Source: Opisthocomus hoazin
Lineage: Eukaryota > Chordata > Aves > Opisthocomiformes > Opisthocomidae
Length of the DNA stretch: 64,000 nt
Reading direction: 5' to 3'
Assembly: GCF_030867145.1 (NCBI RefSeq)
Contig: NC_134443.1
Location: 3,871,977-3,935,976, forward strand
In this document: piece after piece, positions 43,608 to 63,651 of the stretch
Numbering within the stretch: position 1 is the stretch's first letter
Layout: every line of letters begins with the position of its first letter
Notes under the pieces: generated by a model
Told to the model about the DNA's origin: nothing
The model's database searches: none
The model's input: the letters and a program-made list of their open reading frames with translations, nothing else
Program-made: the position numbers and the translations under genes

Positions 43608-46489
43608 ATGGCGGCGGAGCCGGGCCTGGGGCCCGACCCGGAGCTGGAGGAGCTGCTCGACAGTGAGCGGGGGTCGGGGGTTACCGGGGCCGGGGGCTAC
43701 CGGGGCGCGGTGGAGCGGGGGCCGCTGGGGCACAGAGGGGCAGGGGGGACGCGTGGGACCCCCGGGCCGGGCCGGTGATGGGGTCGGTGGGGGGCAGTGA
43801 GGCGGGGGGGTCACTCAGGACCCCCGGGCTGGGCAGGCGATGGGGTCCGTGGGGTGCAGGGAGGCGGGGGGGGTCACTCAGGACCCCCGGGCTGGGCAGG
43901 CGATGGGGTCGGTGGGGGGCAGTGAGGCGGGGGGGTCACTCAGGACCCCCGGGCTGGGCAGGCGATGGGGTCCGTGGGGGGCAGTGAGGCGGGGGGGGTC
44001 ACTCAGGACCCCCGGGCTGGGCAGGCGATGGGGTCAGTGGGGTGCAGGGAGGCGGGGGGGTCACTCAGGTCCCCCGGGCCGGGCAGGCGATGGGGTCGGT
44101 GGGGGGCAGTGAGGCGGGGGGGGTCACTCAGGACCCCCGGGCTGGGCAGGCGATGGGGTCGGTGGGGGGCAGTGAGGCGGGGGGGGTCACTCAGGACCCC
44201 CGGGCTGGGCAGGCGATGGGGTCGGTGGGGGGCAGTGAGGTGGGGGGGGGTCACTCAGGACCCCCGGGCTGGGCAGGCGATGGGGTCCGTGGGGTGCAGG
44301 GAGGCGGGGGGGGTCACTCAGGACCCCCGGGCTGGGCAGGCGATGGGGTCGGTGGGGGGCAGGGAGGCGGGGGGGGTCACTCAGGACCCCCGGGCTGGGC
44401 AGGTGATGGGGTCCGTGGGGTGCAGGGAGGCGGGGGGGTCACTCAGGACCCCCGGGCTGGGCAGGCGATGGGGTCGGTGGGGTGCAGGGAGGCGGGGGGG
44501 TCACTCAGGACCCCCGGGCTGGGCAGGCGATGGGGTCTGTGGGGTGCAGGGAGGCGGGGGGGTCACTCAGGACCCCCGGGCTGGGCAGGCGATGGGGTCC
44601 GTGGGGTGCAGGGAGGCGGGGGGGGTCACTCAGGACCCCTGGGCTGGGCAGGTGATGGGGTCGGTGAGGCACAGCGGAATGAGGGGGTGGCTGGGCCGTG
44701 GGACGGGGGTCGTTACAGGGCACAGGGGCTGCTTCAGGGCTGGGGGTCCCGGGGCCAGGGCTGCCCGGGGCCCCCCCTCAGCCCGGCCCCTTCCCCAGGT
44801 GCCCTGGACGACTTCGAGAGGGCCAGGCCCGCTGCCCCCCCACCGCCGCCCCGCGCCGGGGCCCAGCCCTCGCCCAGCGCCGCCGCCAAGGTGCGAGGCT
44901 GCCGGGCCCGGCCGCCGCCCGGGTGGGGAGAGGTCCCCGCGGCGGGGGGCTGACCTGCCCCTGTCCCCAGGCCTCGCTCTTCGCCTCGCAGGAGCGGTTC
45001 TTCCAGGAGCTGTTCGAGGGGGAGCTGGCCTCGCAGGCGGCGGCCGAGTTCGAGGAGGCCATGCAGGAGCTGGCCCGCGAGGAGCCGCACTTGGTGGAGC
45101 AGTTCCAGAAGCTGTCGGAGGCGGCCGGCAGAGTGGGTGAGCGGGGCCGGCGCCGGGGCTGCAGCCCCTCGGCACCGCCGGCCGCCCGCCGTGGGTTTGA
45201 GGGCACGGCAGAGGCGTGCTGCAGCCCCCCGAGCCCGTGCCGTGCCGGGAGTGCGCCGGCATCCGGCGCAGCCCTGGCAGCTCCAGGTCTCGCCGGCAGC
45301 CGGGGGACGGAGGTCACGGCAGAGCGAGCGGTGCGTGCCGGCCCGCGGTGGGACGGGGCTTTGGGGGCACAGGCAGCGGGGGGCTCCCCACCACACCGGG
45401 CGGTCTCGGTTCGGCCTGGGGACGGGCGGCACGTCTCCGGCGTTGCAGTGCCGGGGAATCCCCAGGGCTCCTTGCCACCAGCCGGCACCACGCTGGAGCG
45501 GGATAGGGGAAGGTTTCGGAGGTTTTGGACCCCAGTTATGCAGGCTGCCGGGACCCCCTTCTGGGAGCGTGGTCCTCAAGATGAGACCCCGACCCTTGCC
45601 GAGCAGGGTGCCGCGGGGGTCCCGGCGTCTCCCTGTCGCCGACCGGCGTCTCCCGGTGCCCGCAGGCAGTGACACGGCGTCGCAGCAGGAGTTCACCTCC
45701 TGCCTGAAGGAGACGCTGAGCGGCCTGGCCAAGAACGCCACCGACCTGCAGGTACGGCCGCCCCGCCCCGCGCTCCCCCGGGTGCCCCCCGCACCGGGGC
45801 TCTGACGGTGCCCCCGCAGAGCTCTTCGGCCTCGGAGGAGGAGCTGGCGAAGGCACTGGAGGGGCTGGGGCTGGAGGAGGGCGACGGCGAGGGCAGCGTC
45901 CTGCCCGTCATGCGGAGCATCATGCAGAGCCTGCTCTCCAAGGACGTGCTCTACCCCTCGCTCAAGGAGATCACCGAGAAGGTGGGGGGTCCGCGGGCGC
46001 AGGGGCGGGCCGGGGGCGCGGGGGGCCCGTCCTGAGCCCGGCGTCCCCCTGCAGTACCCCGAGTGGCTGCGGCAGCACGGGCAGGCGCTGCCGGCCGAGC
46101 AGTACGAGCGGTACCGGGCGCAGCTGGGCGTGATGGGCCGCATCTGCCAGCAGCTGGAGGGCGAGCGGCCGGGCGAGGGCGAGGAGGAGCGGCGGGCGCG
46201 CTTTGAGACCCTCCTCGACCTCATGCAGCAGGTGAGCGGCAGGGGGACGGGACGGGGCCCCCGGGTCCTCTCTGCCGCCCTAACCCCCCCCTGTGTCTCC
46301 CCCCAGCTGCAGGACCTGGGGCACCCGCCCAAGGAGCTGGCCGGGGAGACGGTGAGTGTCCGTGGGGACCCCCGGGCGGGTGGGGGCTCCCCGGGTCCCC
46401 CCACTCACCCTCCTGCCCCCCCGCAGCCCCCCGGCCTCAGCCTGGACCTGCCGGGGGCGGCGGGGGGCGAGCAGTGCTGCCTCATGTAG
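43608..46489 (+). CDS. PEX19: Peroxisomal biogenesis factor 19, 281 aa
   Basis: Farnesylated cytosolic chaperone and import receptor for peroxisomal membrane proteins; docks on PEX3. Exons: 43608-43662, 44799-44890, 44971-45136, 45666-45751, 45820-45981, 46055-46231, 46307-46351, 46427-46489 (846 nt). Conserved blocks: ELEELLDSALDDFERARP (PEX3-binding N-terminus), SLFASQERFFQELFEGELAS, EEPHLVEQFQKLSEAAGRVG, QQEFTSCLKETLSGLAKN, LLSKDVLYPSLKEITEKYPE and LQDLGHPPKELAGE. It ends CCLM, a CaaX box for farnesyl transfer (human CLIM). Human is 299 aa; the bird form is shorter in the proline-rich linker and tail. Intron 1 is mostly minisatellite. Confidence 0.97.
43775..44680. repeat. 62-64 bp minisatellite in PEX19 intron 1, ~14 copies
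   Basis: Unit: gtcactcaggacccccgggc, then tgggcaggcgatggggtc(c/g)g, then tggggtgcagggaggcggggg. Copies differ mainly in G-run length and in gtgcaggga versus gggcagtga. Each copy has several G-runs. Confidence 0.97.
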
Positions 46490-46719
46490 CGTCCGTGGCG
46501 GGGGGCTGCCCGCGGCCCCTCGTTACTGACCGGTGGGCACCCCGACGAGGACGAGGAGGAGGAGGAGGAGGCCAAGCGGAGCCAGCGCTGCGGCCGCTGA
46601 GGAGCGGGGCTGGGGGCGGCAGCCGCGACTCTGCCATCCCGCGCTGGGGGGGTCCCAGCGGGTGGGGGGGGGCGCAGGGACCCCTGGCCCTGGGGCCGCG
46701 TCTGTCCCCCCGTGTCCCC

Positions 46720-46725
46720 AATAAA
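46720..46725 (+). terminator. PEX19: PEX19 poly(A) signal AATAAA
   Basis: Canonical hexamer about 230 nt after the stop. Confidence 0.85.
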
Positions 46726-46939
46726 GACGTTGGCAACTGCACTGGCTCCCTCCTGGGGAAACTGAGGCCGGGGCGGGGGGCGCCTGCCCAAACGGGGGGG
46801 CTGCGGGGCGGGGGGCTGCGCGGGGGGCACGGCCGGGGAGGGGGCTCCGCGGTAACACCGAGGGAGGGACGGGGTGACCCTGCAGTAACGGGGCGGGGGG
46901 GGGGGGCACAGGGCGGCCCTACACTAACACGGGGAAGGG

Positions 46940-47160
46940 GTCGCCGCTGCCATGGCGACGGCGGGGCCGGGAGGGGCGCTGTCGCGCGGTGTCGCGCGGC
47001 GGCCGCTGCCGTAAAGCGGCGCCGTAAAGCGTCCGCGGAGGCGGTGCAGTAAGATGGCGGCGGCTGGGCCTGGAGCCGGTGGCGGAGGAGCAGCCGGCGG
47101 CCGCGGGGCCCGCGCCTGAGCGACGGCCGGGAGCTGCCGGGAGCCGGGTCGGTGCGGGGC
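46940..47160 (+). promoter_or_regulatory. DCAF8: DCAF8 CpG promoter and first non-coding exon
   Basis: gcagtAAGATGGCGGCGG at 47051 within a CpG island about 330 bp after the PEX19 poly(A) signal. The ATG here opens no DCAF8-like frame, so it is taken as a TSS box in a non-coding exon. Confidence 0.5.
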
Positions 47161-47414
47161 CGGGCCTCTCCTCCCTCTCCCTTCCCGCCCTGACCGACGG
47201 TTCCAGCCCCGGACCCGGCGGCCCTCCCCTCCCCCACCCGCCGGGCGGCGGGGCCGGGCCCGGGGCCGGGGGCGGGGCGCGGGGCCGGGCCGGGCCGGGT
47301 CGGGAGGGCTCCTCCGGTGGGGCCCAGCTCGGGGGACCCCGCGGCCCCCGCGGTGTACCGGACCTTTGGGGGGCGTCTGGGGGGGCCTCGATACCCCTGT
47401 GGGGTCATCGGGCG

Positions 47415-47860
47415 TGGGGGGGACCCTGCCGCCCCAGGGGGTCGTTGTGCCTGGGAGGGAGGGGTCCCTGCCGCCCCAGGGGGTCGTTGTGCCTGGGGGG
47501 GAGGGGTCCCTGCCGCCCCAGGGGGTCGTTGTGCCTGGGGGGGAGGGGTCCCTGCCGCCCCAGGGGGTCGTTGTGCCTGGGGGGGAGGGGTCCCTGCCGC
47601 CCCAGGGGGTCGTTGTGCCTGGGGGGGAGGGGTCCCTGCCGCCCCAGGGGGTCGTTGTGCCTGGGGGGGAGGGGTCCCTGCCGCCCCAGGGGGTCGTTGT
47701 GCCTGGGGGGGAGGGGTCCCTGCCGCCCCAGGGGGTCGTTGTGCCCGGGGGGGAGGGGTCCCTGCCGCCCCAGGGGGTCGTTGTGCCTGGGGGGGAGGGG
47801 TCCTGCCACCCCAGGGGGTCGTTGTGCCTGGGGGGGGGTGTCCCTGCCACCCCCAGGGAG
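47415..47860. repeat. 42-bp minisatellite in DCAF8 intron 1, ~10 copies
   Basis: Unit of ggggtccctgccgccccagg followed by gggtcgttgtgcctgggggg and ga. The period is exactly 42 bp from 47461 to 47796, with variant copies at both ends. Because 42 is a multiple of 3, open frames run through it. Confidence 0.98.
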
Positions 47861-48465
47861 TCGTTGGGCTTTGGGGAGTGTGTTGGGGTGGTTTATCTTC
47901 ATCTCAGGGCTGGTTCCTCTTGCCCCGAGCGGCTCATCAGCCCTTGGGAGGGGCCTTGGGGGTCCTTCCTGCCCCCAGGGTCAGTCCCTATTGCCCCCAG
48001 GGTGTCACCGTCCCTTTCAGGGACTATTGGTGGGTTCCATTGCCCCCAGGCTGGTCCTTGTCACCCCCATGTTGTTATCGTCTCTTTCGGGGGATGCTGA
48101 GGGGACCCCTGCCACCCCCAGGGCTGGCCCCAGCTGCCCCTGGCATGTTGTCCTGCGTGGGGGGTGCTGAGGGTCCCTCCTGCCCCCAGGGTTCCTTCCC
48201 TGTTGCCCCCGTGGTGTCACAGTGCCTTGGGGGGCACTGGGGGTCCCTTCCAGCCCCAGAGCAGGTCCTACTGTCTCGGTCATGGTGGGGAGCTCGGCTG
48301 AGGGTCCCTCCTGCCCCCCAGGTCCAAACCTCCTTGTCCTTGGGCCTTCCTCACCCCCTCACTTCCAGGACGGTCCCCGTTGTCCCCGGGGGGGTCAGCA
48401 GGGGGCCCTGGGGCTGGCGCGGCCGGACCCTGCGCTGCTGGGCTTTAACCTGTCGTTTCCATCAG

Positions 48466-48534
48466 CTGCCAGCGAACCTCCAGCCCCGGCCTCGGCACTC
48501 GCTGCCCGCCCGCGGCACCGCTGCCGCCGTGCAG
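48466..48534 (+). other. DCAF8: Candidate DCAF8 5'-UTR exon
   Basis: ttgtcgtttccatcag-type acceptor then 69 nt ending gccgtgcag|gtgagt. Splice signals only; no coding content. Confidence 0.35.
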
Positions 48535-51500
48535 GTGAGTGGGCGCGCTGGCTCCGGCAGCGCTTGCTTCGTGTCCGTCTGTCCTGTGTGCGGCAGAGGT
48601 GGAGGTCAGGGCTGCGTCTGCCTCCGTCTCCTTCGCGGTGCCGAATTGTTCGTGTCGGTGGTGCCATCTTGGGCTGCTCCAGCTGCTCCCCCCTTCGCTC
48701 CTGTGGAATTTCTCCTGCTGGCCGGGCTTTTCTCAGCCTTGAGACCTCCGCACTCCCCTGGGGAGCCAGGAGCCTCCATCCTGCCGGGCGCTGGACGGGG
48801 AAGGGGCAGTGTGGCGTGCTGAGGCAGCCAGTGCTTGTTAGCTGCAGTTAATTAGGCCCTGCCTGTGCTGGGAGCAGGTTCACGCCATCCCGTGAGGTGT
48901 TGGGGGAGCGGGGCTGTGCCGCAGGGTGGCTGGGAAAAGCGGCGGGGAGGTGGGTGCTGCGTCCCCCGAAGAGGTGCTCCAAGGTGGGGATTCTGGACCT
49001 CTGTGCAATTGCAAACGGGAAGTTGCTTAATTAGCTTTGTCACCGGGACCTGCCGGGCTCCTGGGTGGGTTTGTGATTAACCGAAGCTCTCCCGAATGTG
49101 GCCCACTGGCAGGTGTCTGCCCACATCTCAGCAAACCAGAGGTGCTTGGCCGGGCTCTCCACCATGAGGGGCGTTCGGGGTGGAAACCTGCCCATCGTGG
49201 GGGGTTTAAGCCCCTCAGCACCATCCCAGGCAGGAGGAAGGCTGCTCCGCAGCAAAGAAACGAGGTTGCCTCCGTCCAGGTCCGATGAGAAAACTTTCCT
49301 TAAATAGAAGAGGCTCAGCTGAGCACAGTGCAACACGTGCATGGGAGGGCCCCGGCGTAAACACGGGCACGAGGCTGCGCTGCGGTGTCCCGGCGTGCCG
49401 GGGGTGGTGGAAACCGAGGTGGGGGGCTCTCGGTGGGTCAAAAACACCCCGCGCTCGCTTCGGGCCCCGTTGCTCCTCTGCTGTGCGGAGCCCAGAGACG
49501 GCCTGGGTGCTGAGCGCCGCGGAGCCTGGCTATTCGGGTGTTTATATAGCTATGTAAATATTTTAATGGCAGATCGTTCAGGGACGAAGCAGCTGCGAGC
49601 GCTGGATTTCCAGCCATAAAGCGTCTGGGTTGGTGACACCGCAGCACGTGGCCGAGTCCTGCGGGTGCTGCGGAGGCGCGCCGAGTACCGGCACGGGTGG
49701 ATGGCGGCTCTTGGGCGGCAGCAAGGGGCCAGAGCCGGCTGCCGCGTGGAGCAGGGCCTGCGTCCCACATCCCGCCGGCTCGTGGCATTGCAGGCTGGGG
49801 CGACAGCTCGGGACGGAAAGGATCGTCTCCTGGGCACGACCGCTGGAGTTGCTGACTGGTACCGTGCTGCTCTGGGGGCTCGGAGCCTGGCAGGCAGTGG
49901 GGCGGCGCAGCGGTGTGAGCCCCGGCACGCGTGCCGGAGCGTTGCTGGGTGCTGGCTCGGTGGGTCGAGGCCGTTCCTGCGGCGAGGGGAGGAGGCGGCA
50001 GCGCTGTGGCAGAGCTCGCAGCTCGGTCCCGGCAGTCGTGGCGGCAGCTGGGAGGCTGTGGCATGCGGAGGGATATTTTTAGGGCCCTCGCAAGGGTGCC
50101 TGAGAGTCAGGCTTTGAGCATGTGAAGCTGGGAGCGCTGATCCTGTCCAGATGTTGACTCCAGGGAACGGCAGAACCCGCGTGTCGGCTCCCGGGCTTGC
50201 TCTGCACGGTGCCCTGGAGCTGGGCTGCGTTTGCTGGCTCCAGCCTTGCAGCCTAAGGCATTGCTGTCTTGGCTGGGAGACCCGGCCTGGCCCTGGTGGC
50301 TCGGAGACGGGCTCAGGTCTCTCGGTGACGGCTGACTGCGTCCCCGCTCCCTCCGGTCCGCGCCAAGTGGTGTCTTGTTGCTTCCCTCAACCAACAGGCT
50401 CCAGTTTGGGGAGCTGGAAGCGATACCTTTGGCGTCATCTGCGTTTCCAGCCGCTGGTAACTGGAGTGCGGGGTTCCCCGGTGTCCGCCTGCTGCTGTTT
50501 GTCCCTGCCTGAGCCCTCGAGTGCCGACAGCGCGCTGTGCTGTGCCGCGGGGCTGCCGGTCCACGCACTCTTTAATCTCCCTGCCACGTGAGCAGCTTCG
50601 GCGCCTGTGAGCGGAGCTGGTGGGTGGCTGGGGAGGCTGATGCAGAGCAGTCGGAGCCGAGCGCCCAGCCCGGCTCTTCGCCGGTACCAGGCAGCTGGCA
50701 CGGGCCAGCGTCGTGCTCTGGGCGTGGAAGATTGCCAGGGAGCCCAGTGTCCCCTGTGGTGTCCCTGCGCTGGCAGAGACCGTGTCTGTCCCTGCTGTCC
50801 GCTCCGCCGAGGCAGCTGAGGGCTTTTTTTCTTGATGCCCTTAATTTCCTAGCAAAGTTAGAGTCCTGGTGTGGGTGGATGAGACGTGAAGTCAGGCTAA
50901 TTATTTGGTAATGGATTCCTCTCCTCTGAAAGCGTGTTTCTTGTTCCTCACCTTCGTGAAAAGGCTGCTGTGAAATGGTGTAAATGACAGATCTGAATAG
51001 GTAATTTGGCACAGGAAGATAACTACCGAGGAGCAAAGTCCAAACTCAGTTACTCTGATGTGTGCAAAGGCTCTCCCAGCCCCTCGGATTAATAATGCTG
51101 CCGAAGGCAAAATAACCGGCGGAGGGAGAGTCGACTTGTTGACAGCCTTTCCGATCCCCTCATGACTCGGGCAGCGGGCAGTTCGGCCATAGCCGAGCGC
51201 TGCGGTGCTTTGAGCCCGTTCCTTAGTCACCCGGCGTGGCAGGTGCCGAGTGAGGGATGGAGTCGCCTCGGCACTGGGAGCAGTGGGTGACACCCGGTGC
51301 TGCCCTGGCTCCTGCCTGGTCCTGCCGCAGCCCCGGGCACGAGCCACCCCCGCTGCGGCCGTGCGGGACCCCCTCGCCGGGCTGAGCCCTGGCGCTCTGC
51401 GGCACGTGAGCACCCGCTCTGCTCCACGCCGTGCCGCCACGCGTGCCAGGAGCTGCCGGTGCCGAGGGACGGGCCCAGCAGCGCGGCCAGCGGCCTGGGG

Positions 51501-53565
51501 CAGGGGAGGGCAGGGCTGAGGCTCTGGGGCTGCGCTCGTCCCCTGCTGTTGTTCTGAGCCCTGTCCTCCCCCGCTCCGCGGTATCAGTGGTTCTGCACAG
51601 GCTGGCAGCGCCAGCTGGGGAGGACTGAAGCTGCAGAAATCACTTTTATCTTTGTCTTCTGCACAGCTACTCTTGTTACTGAGCGAGCGGCTGCAGTCGG
51701 CCGAAGCTCGCTGCTGTTTTCGGTTGCACAGGCTTGGTTTCCTTGCAGACGCTCCTACACCCTAAGAGCTGTGATGGTGTTTCAGCCGGAGCCAGCCCCG
51801 TGGCCCAGGCATCCTGCAGCCGGTCGGTCGGTGGCTCCTGCTCCGTCACCCTGCAGCTGTGCTGTGGCTTGGCGGCTGCAGCGAGCCCCGCTTGCCTCCC
51901 GAGCCCCCCGTTCCGGAGGGGAGTCGGGCTCGGCTCGGGCTGGCGGTGACTGACCCGGCCTGGGCAGAGCCTTTCGCCGCCTTTGGCTCCTCGGGGCTCC
52001 GCTCGTGTTAATTCCCAATCTAACGAGGATTATTCTCCAGAGTGTTTGCTGTAATCGGAGTTAATGATGTTCTGGCCTCGGCTTTTTGCTGCGTGTAGAT
52101 GGGGAGCTCTTAGCAGACTCCCTGACGCTGGCTGAGAGCGAGCAGCTAAACCAAGTATAGAAAAGTCTGACTAAAAATGGAAGGGAAGTAAAGAACGCAC
52201 AAAGCATAAATACAATGTTGGGGTGTTTTTTTGTTTTTTGTTTCCCCTCCACCTTGGCAAAACCTCTGCGTTCATGACTGCGACGTGTTTTCCTCCTGCG
52301 TAGCCCAGTGGGGCGGCTCTGCCGGCAGGCGCTCTCGCCAAAAGCCCCTGGAGAGTGGTGGGCACCGCGATGCCGGGGGGTCCCGCAGCCCCTAGGCATG
52401 GAGGCAGCTCCGCTCTGGGGCCGTGGCCCCCGGAGCTGCCCTGCAGGGGCTGCTTTGGACTCGTCCCCGGCTGCAGCAGGGCCACTGCTGCTCCGGCAGC
52501 CCGTGCCTCCCCACTGAGAAACACCTGGGAGCCAAAAACGCACTCGCCTTTGGTTTTCTAAGTGCTCGTGAGGAATCGGTGAACCTCTTCTGAAGCAATG
52601 GGAAATGCCAGGGAGCTCCTGGCCTTGTTGGCTGGCTCTGCTCTTGCCCGCTGCCCAGGAGGAGCAGAGGACCTGGGGGTGCCAAGGGCCAAAACTTGCT
52701 CTTGGGGGTGGCCAGGCAGGCAGGCCCATCGTCCAGGGCTGCTGTCCTGGTCATGGCATGGAGGAAAATGGCCCCTCGGTGACGCCAGGAGGACTTTGTG
52801 CATGGGAAGGTGTTTAAAAATCTGTCACTGGTGTTAAAAAACCCTCTTGAGCAGCTTTTAACTGGCTGCCTGCAGTCACCGAGAAGTTTCTCGGTACCAT
52901 GACTTGCTGCCATCCCAGCCACCTTTCCTCCTCTGCCTGCGATCCGAGCCCCGCTCCTGCCTCCCTGCCCACCCCGAGCCAGCGCCGCGTGTTGTGCAGC
53001 TGCCTCGCTGCAGCCATTGCTGCCAAGCTGGAGTCAACACCTCCTCCTTCCCCTGAGCCTGGCCGGGCATCGCCGGTCGGGAAGCACCCGTCTTGCTGCG
53101 AGAGGCGAAGCGGGGACCGCGCGCAGGCAGTGGGAGATGGGAGGACAGGCAACGTGATGGGTCGTAGATCTGCTGTCTCGCTAAGTCAGCGGTGCCTGAG
53201 CAAATTAGAAACTGGAGAGGAGCGCAGGGGACGGTGGCGAGCGGCCTCGTTACCCAGCCGTGGGTTCCTCAGTGGAGATGGAGGGTCGTTAACTGTTCGC
53301 TCTGTCCTCAGCCATAGGTGATGAGCTTTTGTTGTCACGCACACTCACGTGCACCGAGCGTGGTCACGGAGCCTGTAGCCATGTGTGTGCCCCTTCCACG
53401 CTGACTGCGTTTCCCCTGGGAAGCGGTGCTCTCCGGACCAGCCGCAATGCCTTGGGCGCGCGTGTGGCTCCACCGACGTGGGGACAGGCCAGCGCATCCC
53501 CGTCTCGGCAGCCTGGCCATGGCAGGGACGCTTCAGCTTCTGCCCTCTCCCTCTCTCGCACACAG
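48535..53565. other. Large DCAF8 5' intron, no gene seen
   Basis: Five kilobases, clearly less GC-rich than the rest of the window and largely non-repetitive. Short AT-rich patches (for example around 49545-49570 and 52190-52260) occur. No conserved protein frame or known RNA gene recognised; intronic regulatory elements are possible. Confidence 0.45.
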
Positions 53566-53587
53566 GGTGAGCGCTCCGGAAAACGCG

Positions 53588-62481
<8,894 letters not shown>

Positions 62482-63150
62482 GCCCCCCCTCCCCGGCCGG
62501 GGCGGGGGGCTCCGGGCACGCGTCATCCCTACTAACACTTTGAGCTTTGTATTGACTTGTTAAGGACCCCCACCCCCCCACCTCCCTTCCCTCCCTCCTC
62601 GTCCTCGCAGGCCCCCCCAGACCACCCAAGGCGGCACAGCCTCGGTCCGCGGGTCCCTTCCCTCCCCACGCAGAGAGGAGGGGGGGGCCGGGGGATTTTT
62701 GTACTAACGTGGCCCCCTGGTCCCCTCTCCCACTTCTCGGGGGGGGGGGACCCAGCCCCCTCCCCGGCGCCTGCCCTCACGCTCTTCAGGGCCCCCCTTC
62801 TTCCCGGGGCTCCGGCCCCCCCAGAGGGGCTGTGTCCCCCCCCTTCCCCCCCCCCGGGCGTATTTGCAGAGAGATGCTTGTCTGGTTTGTACATATCTGT
62901 GATTTGCACTTGGTTTGGCCCTTCTGCGCCCCCCGGCCCCCCCGGGGCCGCGGCCGGAGCCCCCAGGAGCCGGGAAGGTCCTTTGATTTTCTGTTACTTC
63001 TACGGAGATCTCTGCTGGGGGGGAGCTGCGGCGAGGGCCCCCCCGTCACTGTTAGAGGCCTAATTTTATATGTATTAAAACCAAATCGAACTTGGATGTT
63101 ATCAAGTTAAAATTATTGTAAAAGTTTGAATATATATTATATATAAATGC
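62482..63150 (+). other. DCAF8: DCAF8 3' UTR
   Basis: C-rich proximal part, then an AT-rich distal part from about 63060 (taattttatatgtattaaaa, atatatattatatataaatg) just before the poly(A) signal. The abrupt switch to AT-rich sequence suggests conserved 3' UTR. Confidence 0.6.
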
Positions 63151-63156
63151 AATAAA
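63151..63156 (+). terminator. DCAF8: DCAF8 poly(A) signal AATAAA
   Basis: gcAATAAAaagc, 670 nt after the stop. A second AATAAA at 63545-63550 could be a distal alternative. Confidence 0.75.
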
Positions 63157-63549
63157 AAGCAACAGAGAGAGGCGAAGGGCTGCGTGTCCCCTTCCCTGGG
63201 CGCCCCGTGTCCCCCAGCCCCGTGTCCCCCAGCCCCGTGTCCCCCCAGCCCCCCCTCCCCGCGGCTGCGTTTTGCCCCTTTCTGCTGTGTTTCCCCCCCA
63301 AACACCCCGCACAGAGCCACGCGACCCTCGAGAGCAGCTTTCATCTCCGTCTGTTTATGAGATCGGTACACAGTCAGCACGGTCGGGGGGGGGGCAGGGA
63401 GGGGCCCCCCAGGGGCTGGGGAACACGGGTGTCACCTGTCCCCCCCAGGGTCACGCTGGAGGGGTGGGGAGGGCCCGAACAGTCATTTTGCAACAAAAGA
63501 CACAGTTTTTGGGGAAAAATTAACATGGTCCCTGTCCTGGAGACAATAA

Positions 63550-63607
63550 ATAGGGGGGGGGGAAACGGGGGGGGGGGGGGACACGGGGGGGGGGGGGGGG
63601 GGGGGAG
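63550..63607. repeat. Near-pure G run
   Basis: About 57 nt, of which all but a handful are G, broken only by gaaac and gacac. A strong G-quadruplex candidate and a likely sequencing/assembly weak point. Confidence 0.95.
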
Positions 63608-63651
63608 ACAAGAGCCGGCGGCCGCACACAGGCGCTCTGCGGGTTTTAGCT

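Noticed and set aside
43840-45140. Repeat protein frame across PEX19 intron 1
   Set aside because: Product of the 62-64 bp minisatellite; several frames stay open and none shows selection or a splice link to PEX19 exons.
47051-47130. ATG at 47053 as the DCAF8 start codon
   Set aside because: The frame gives a Gly/Ala/Arg-rich peptide unlike DCAF8, while the ATG at 53588 gives [17 protein letters not shown], matching the human N-terminus and phase.
47317-48822. 500-codon open frame of repeated GRCAWGGGVPAAPG-like units
   Set aside because: A 42-bp repeat is a multiple of three and has no stop in several frames, so openness is automatic. It lies in the DCAF8 5' intron.
48535-53565. Possible non-coding RNA or retrogene in the DCAF8 5' intron
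   Set aside because: No recognisable snoRNA, tRNA or miRNA hairpin, retrogene frame or poly(A) tail could be pointed to by eye; a structure or homology search would be needed.
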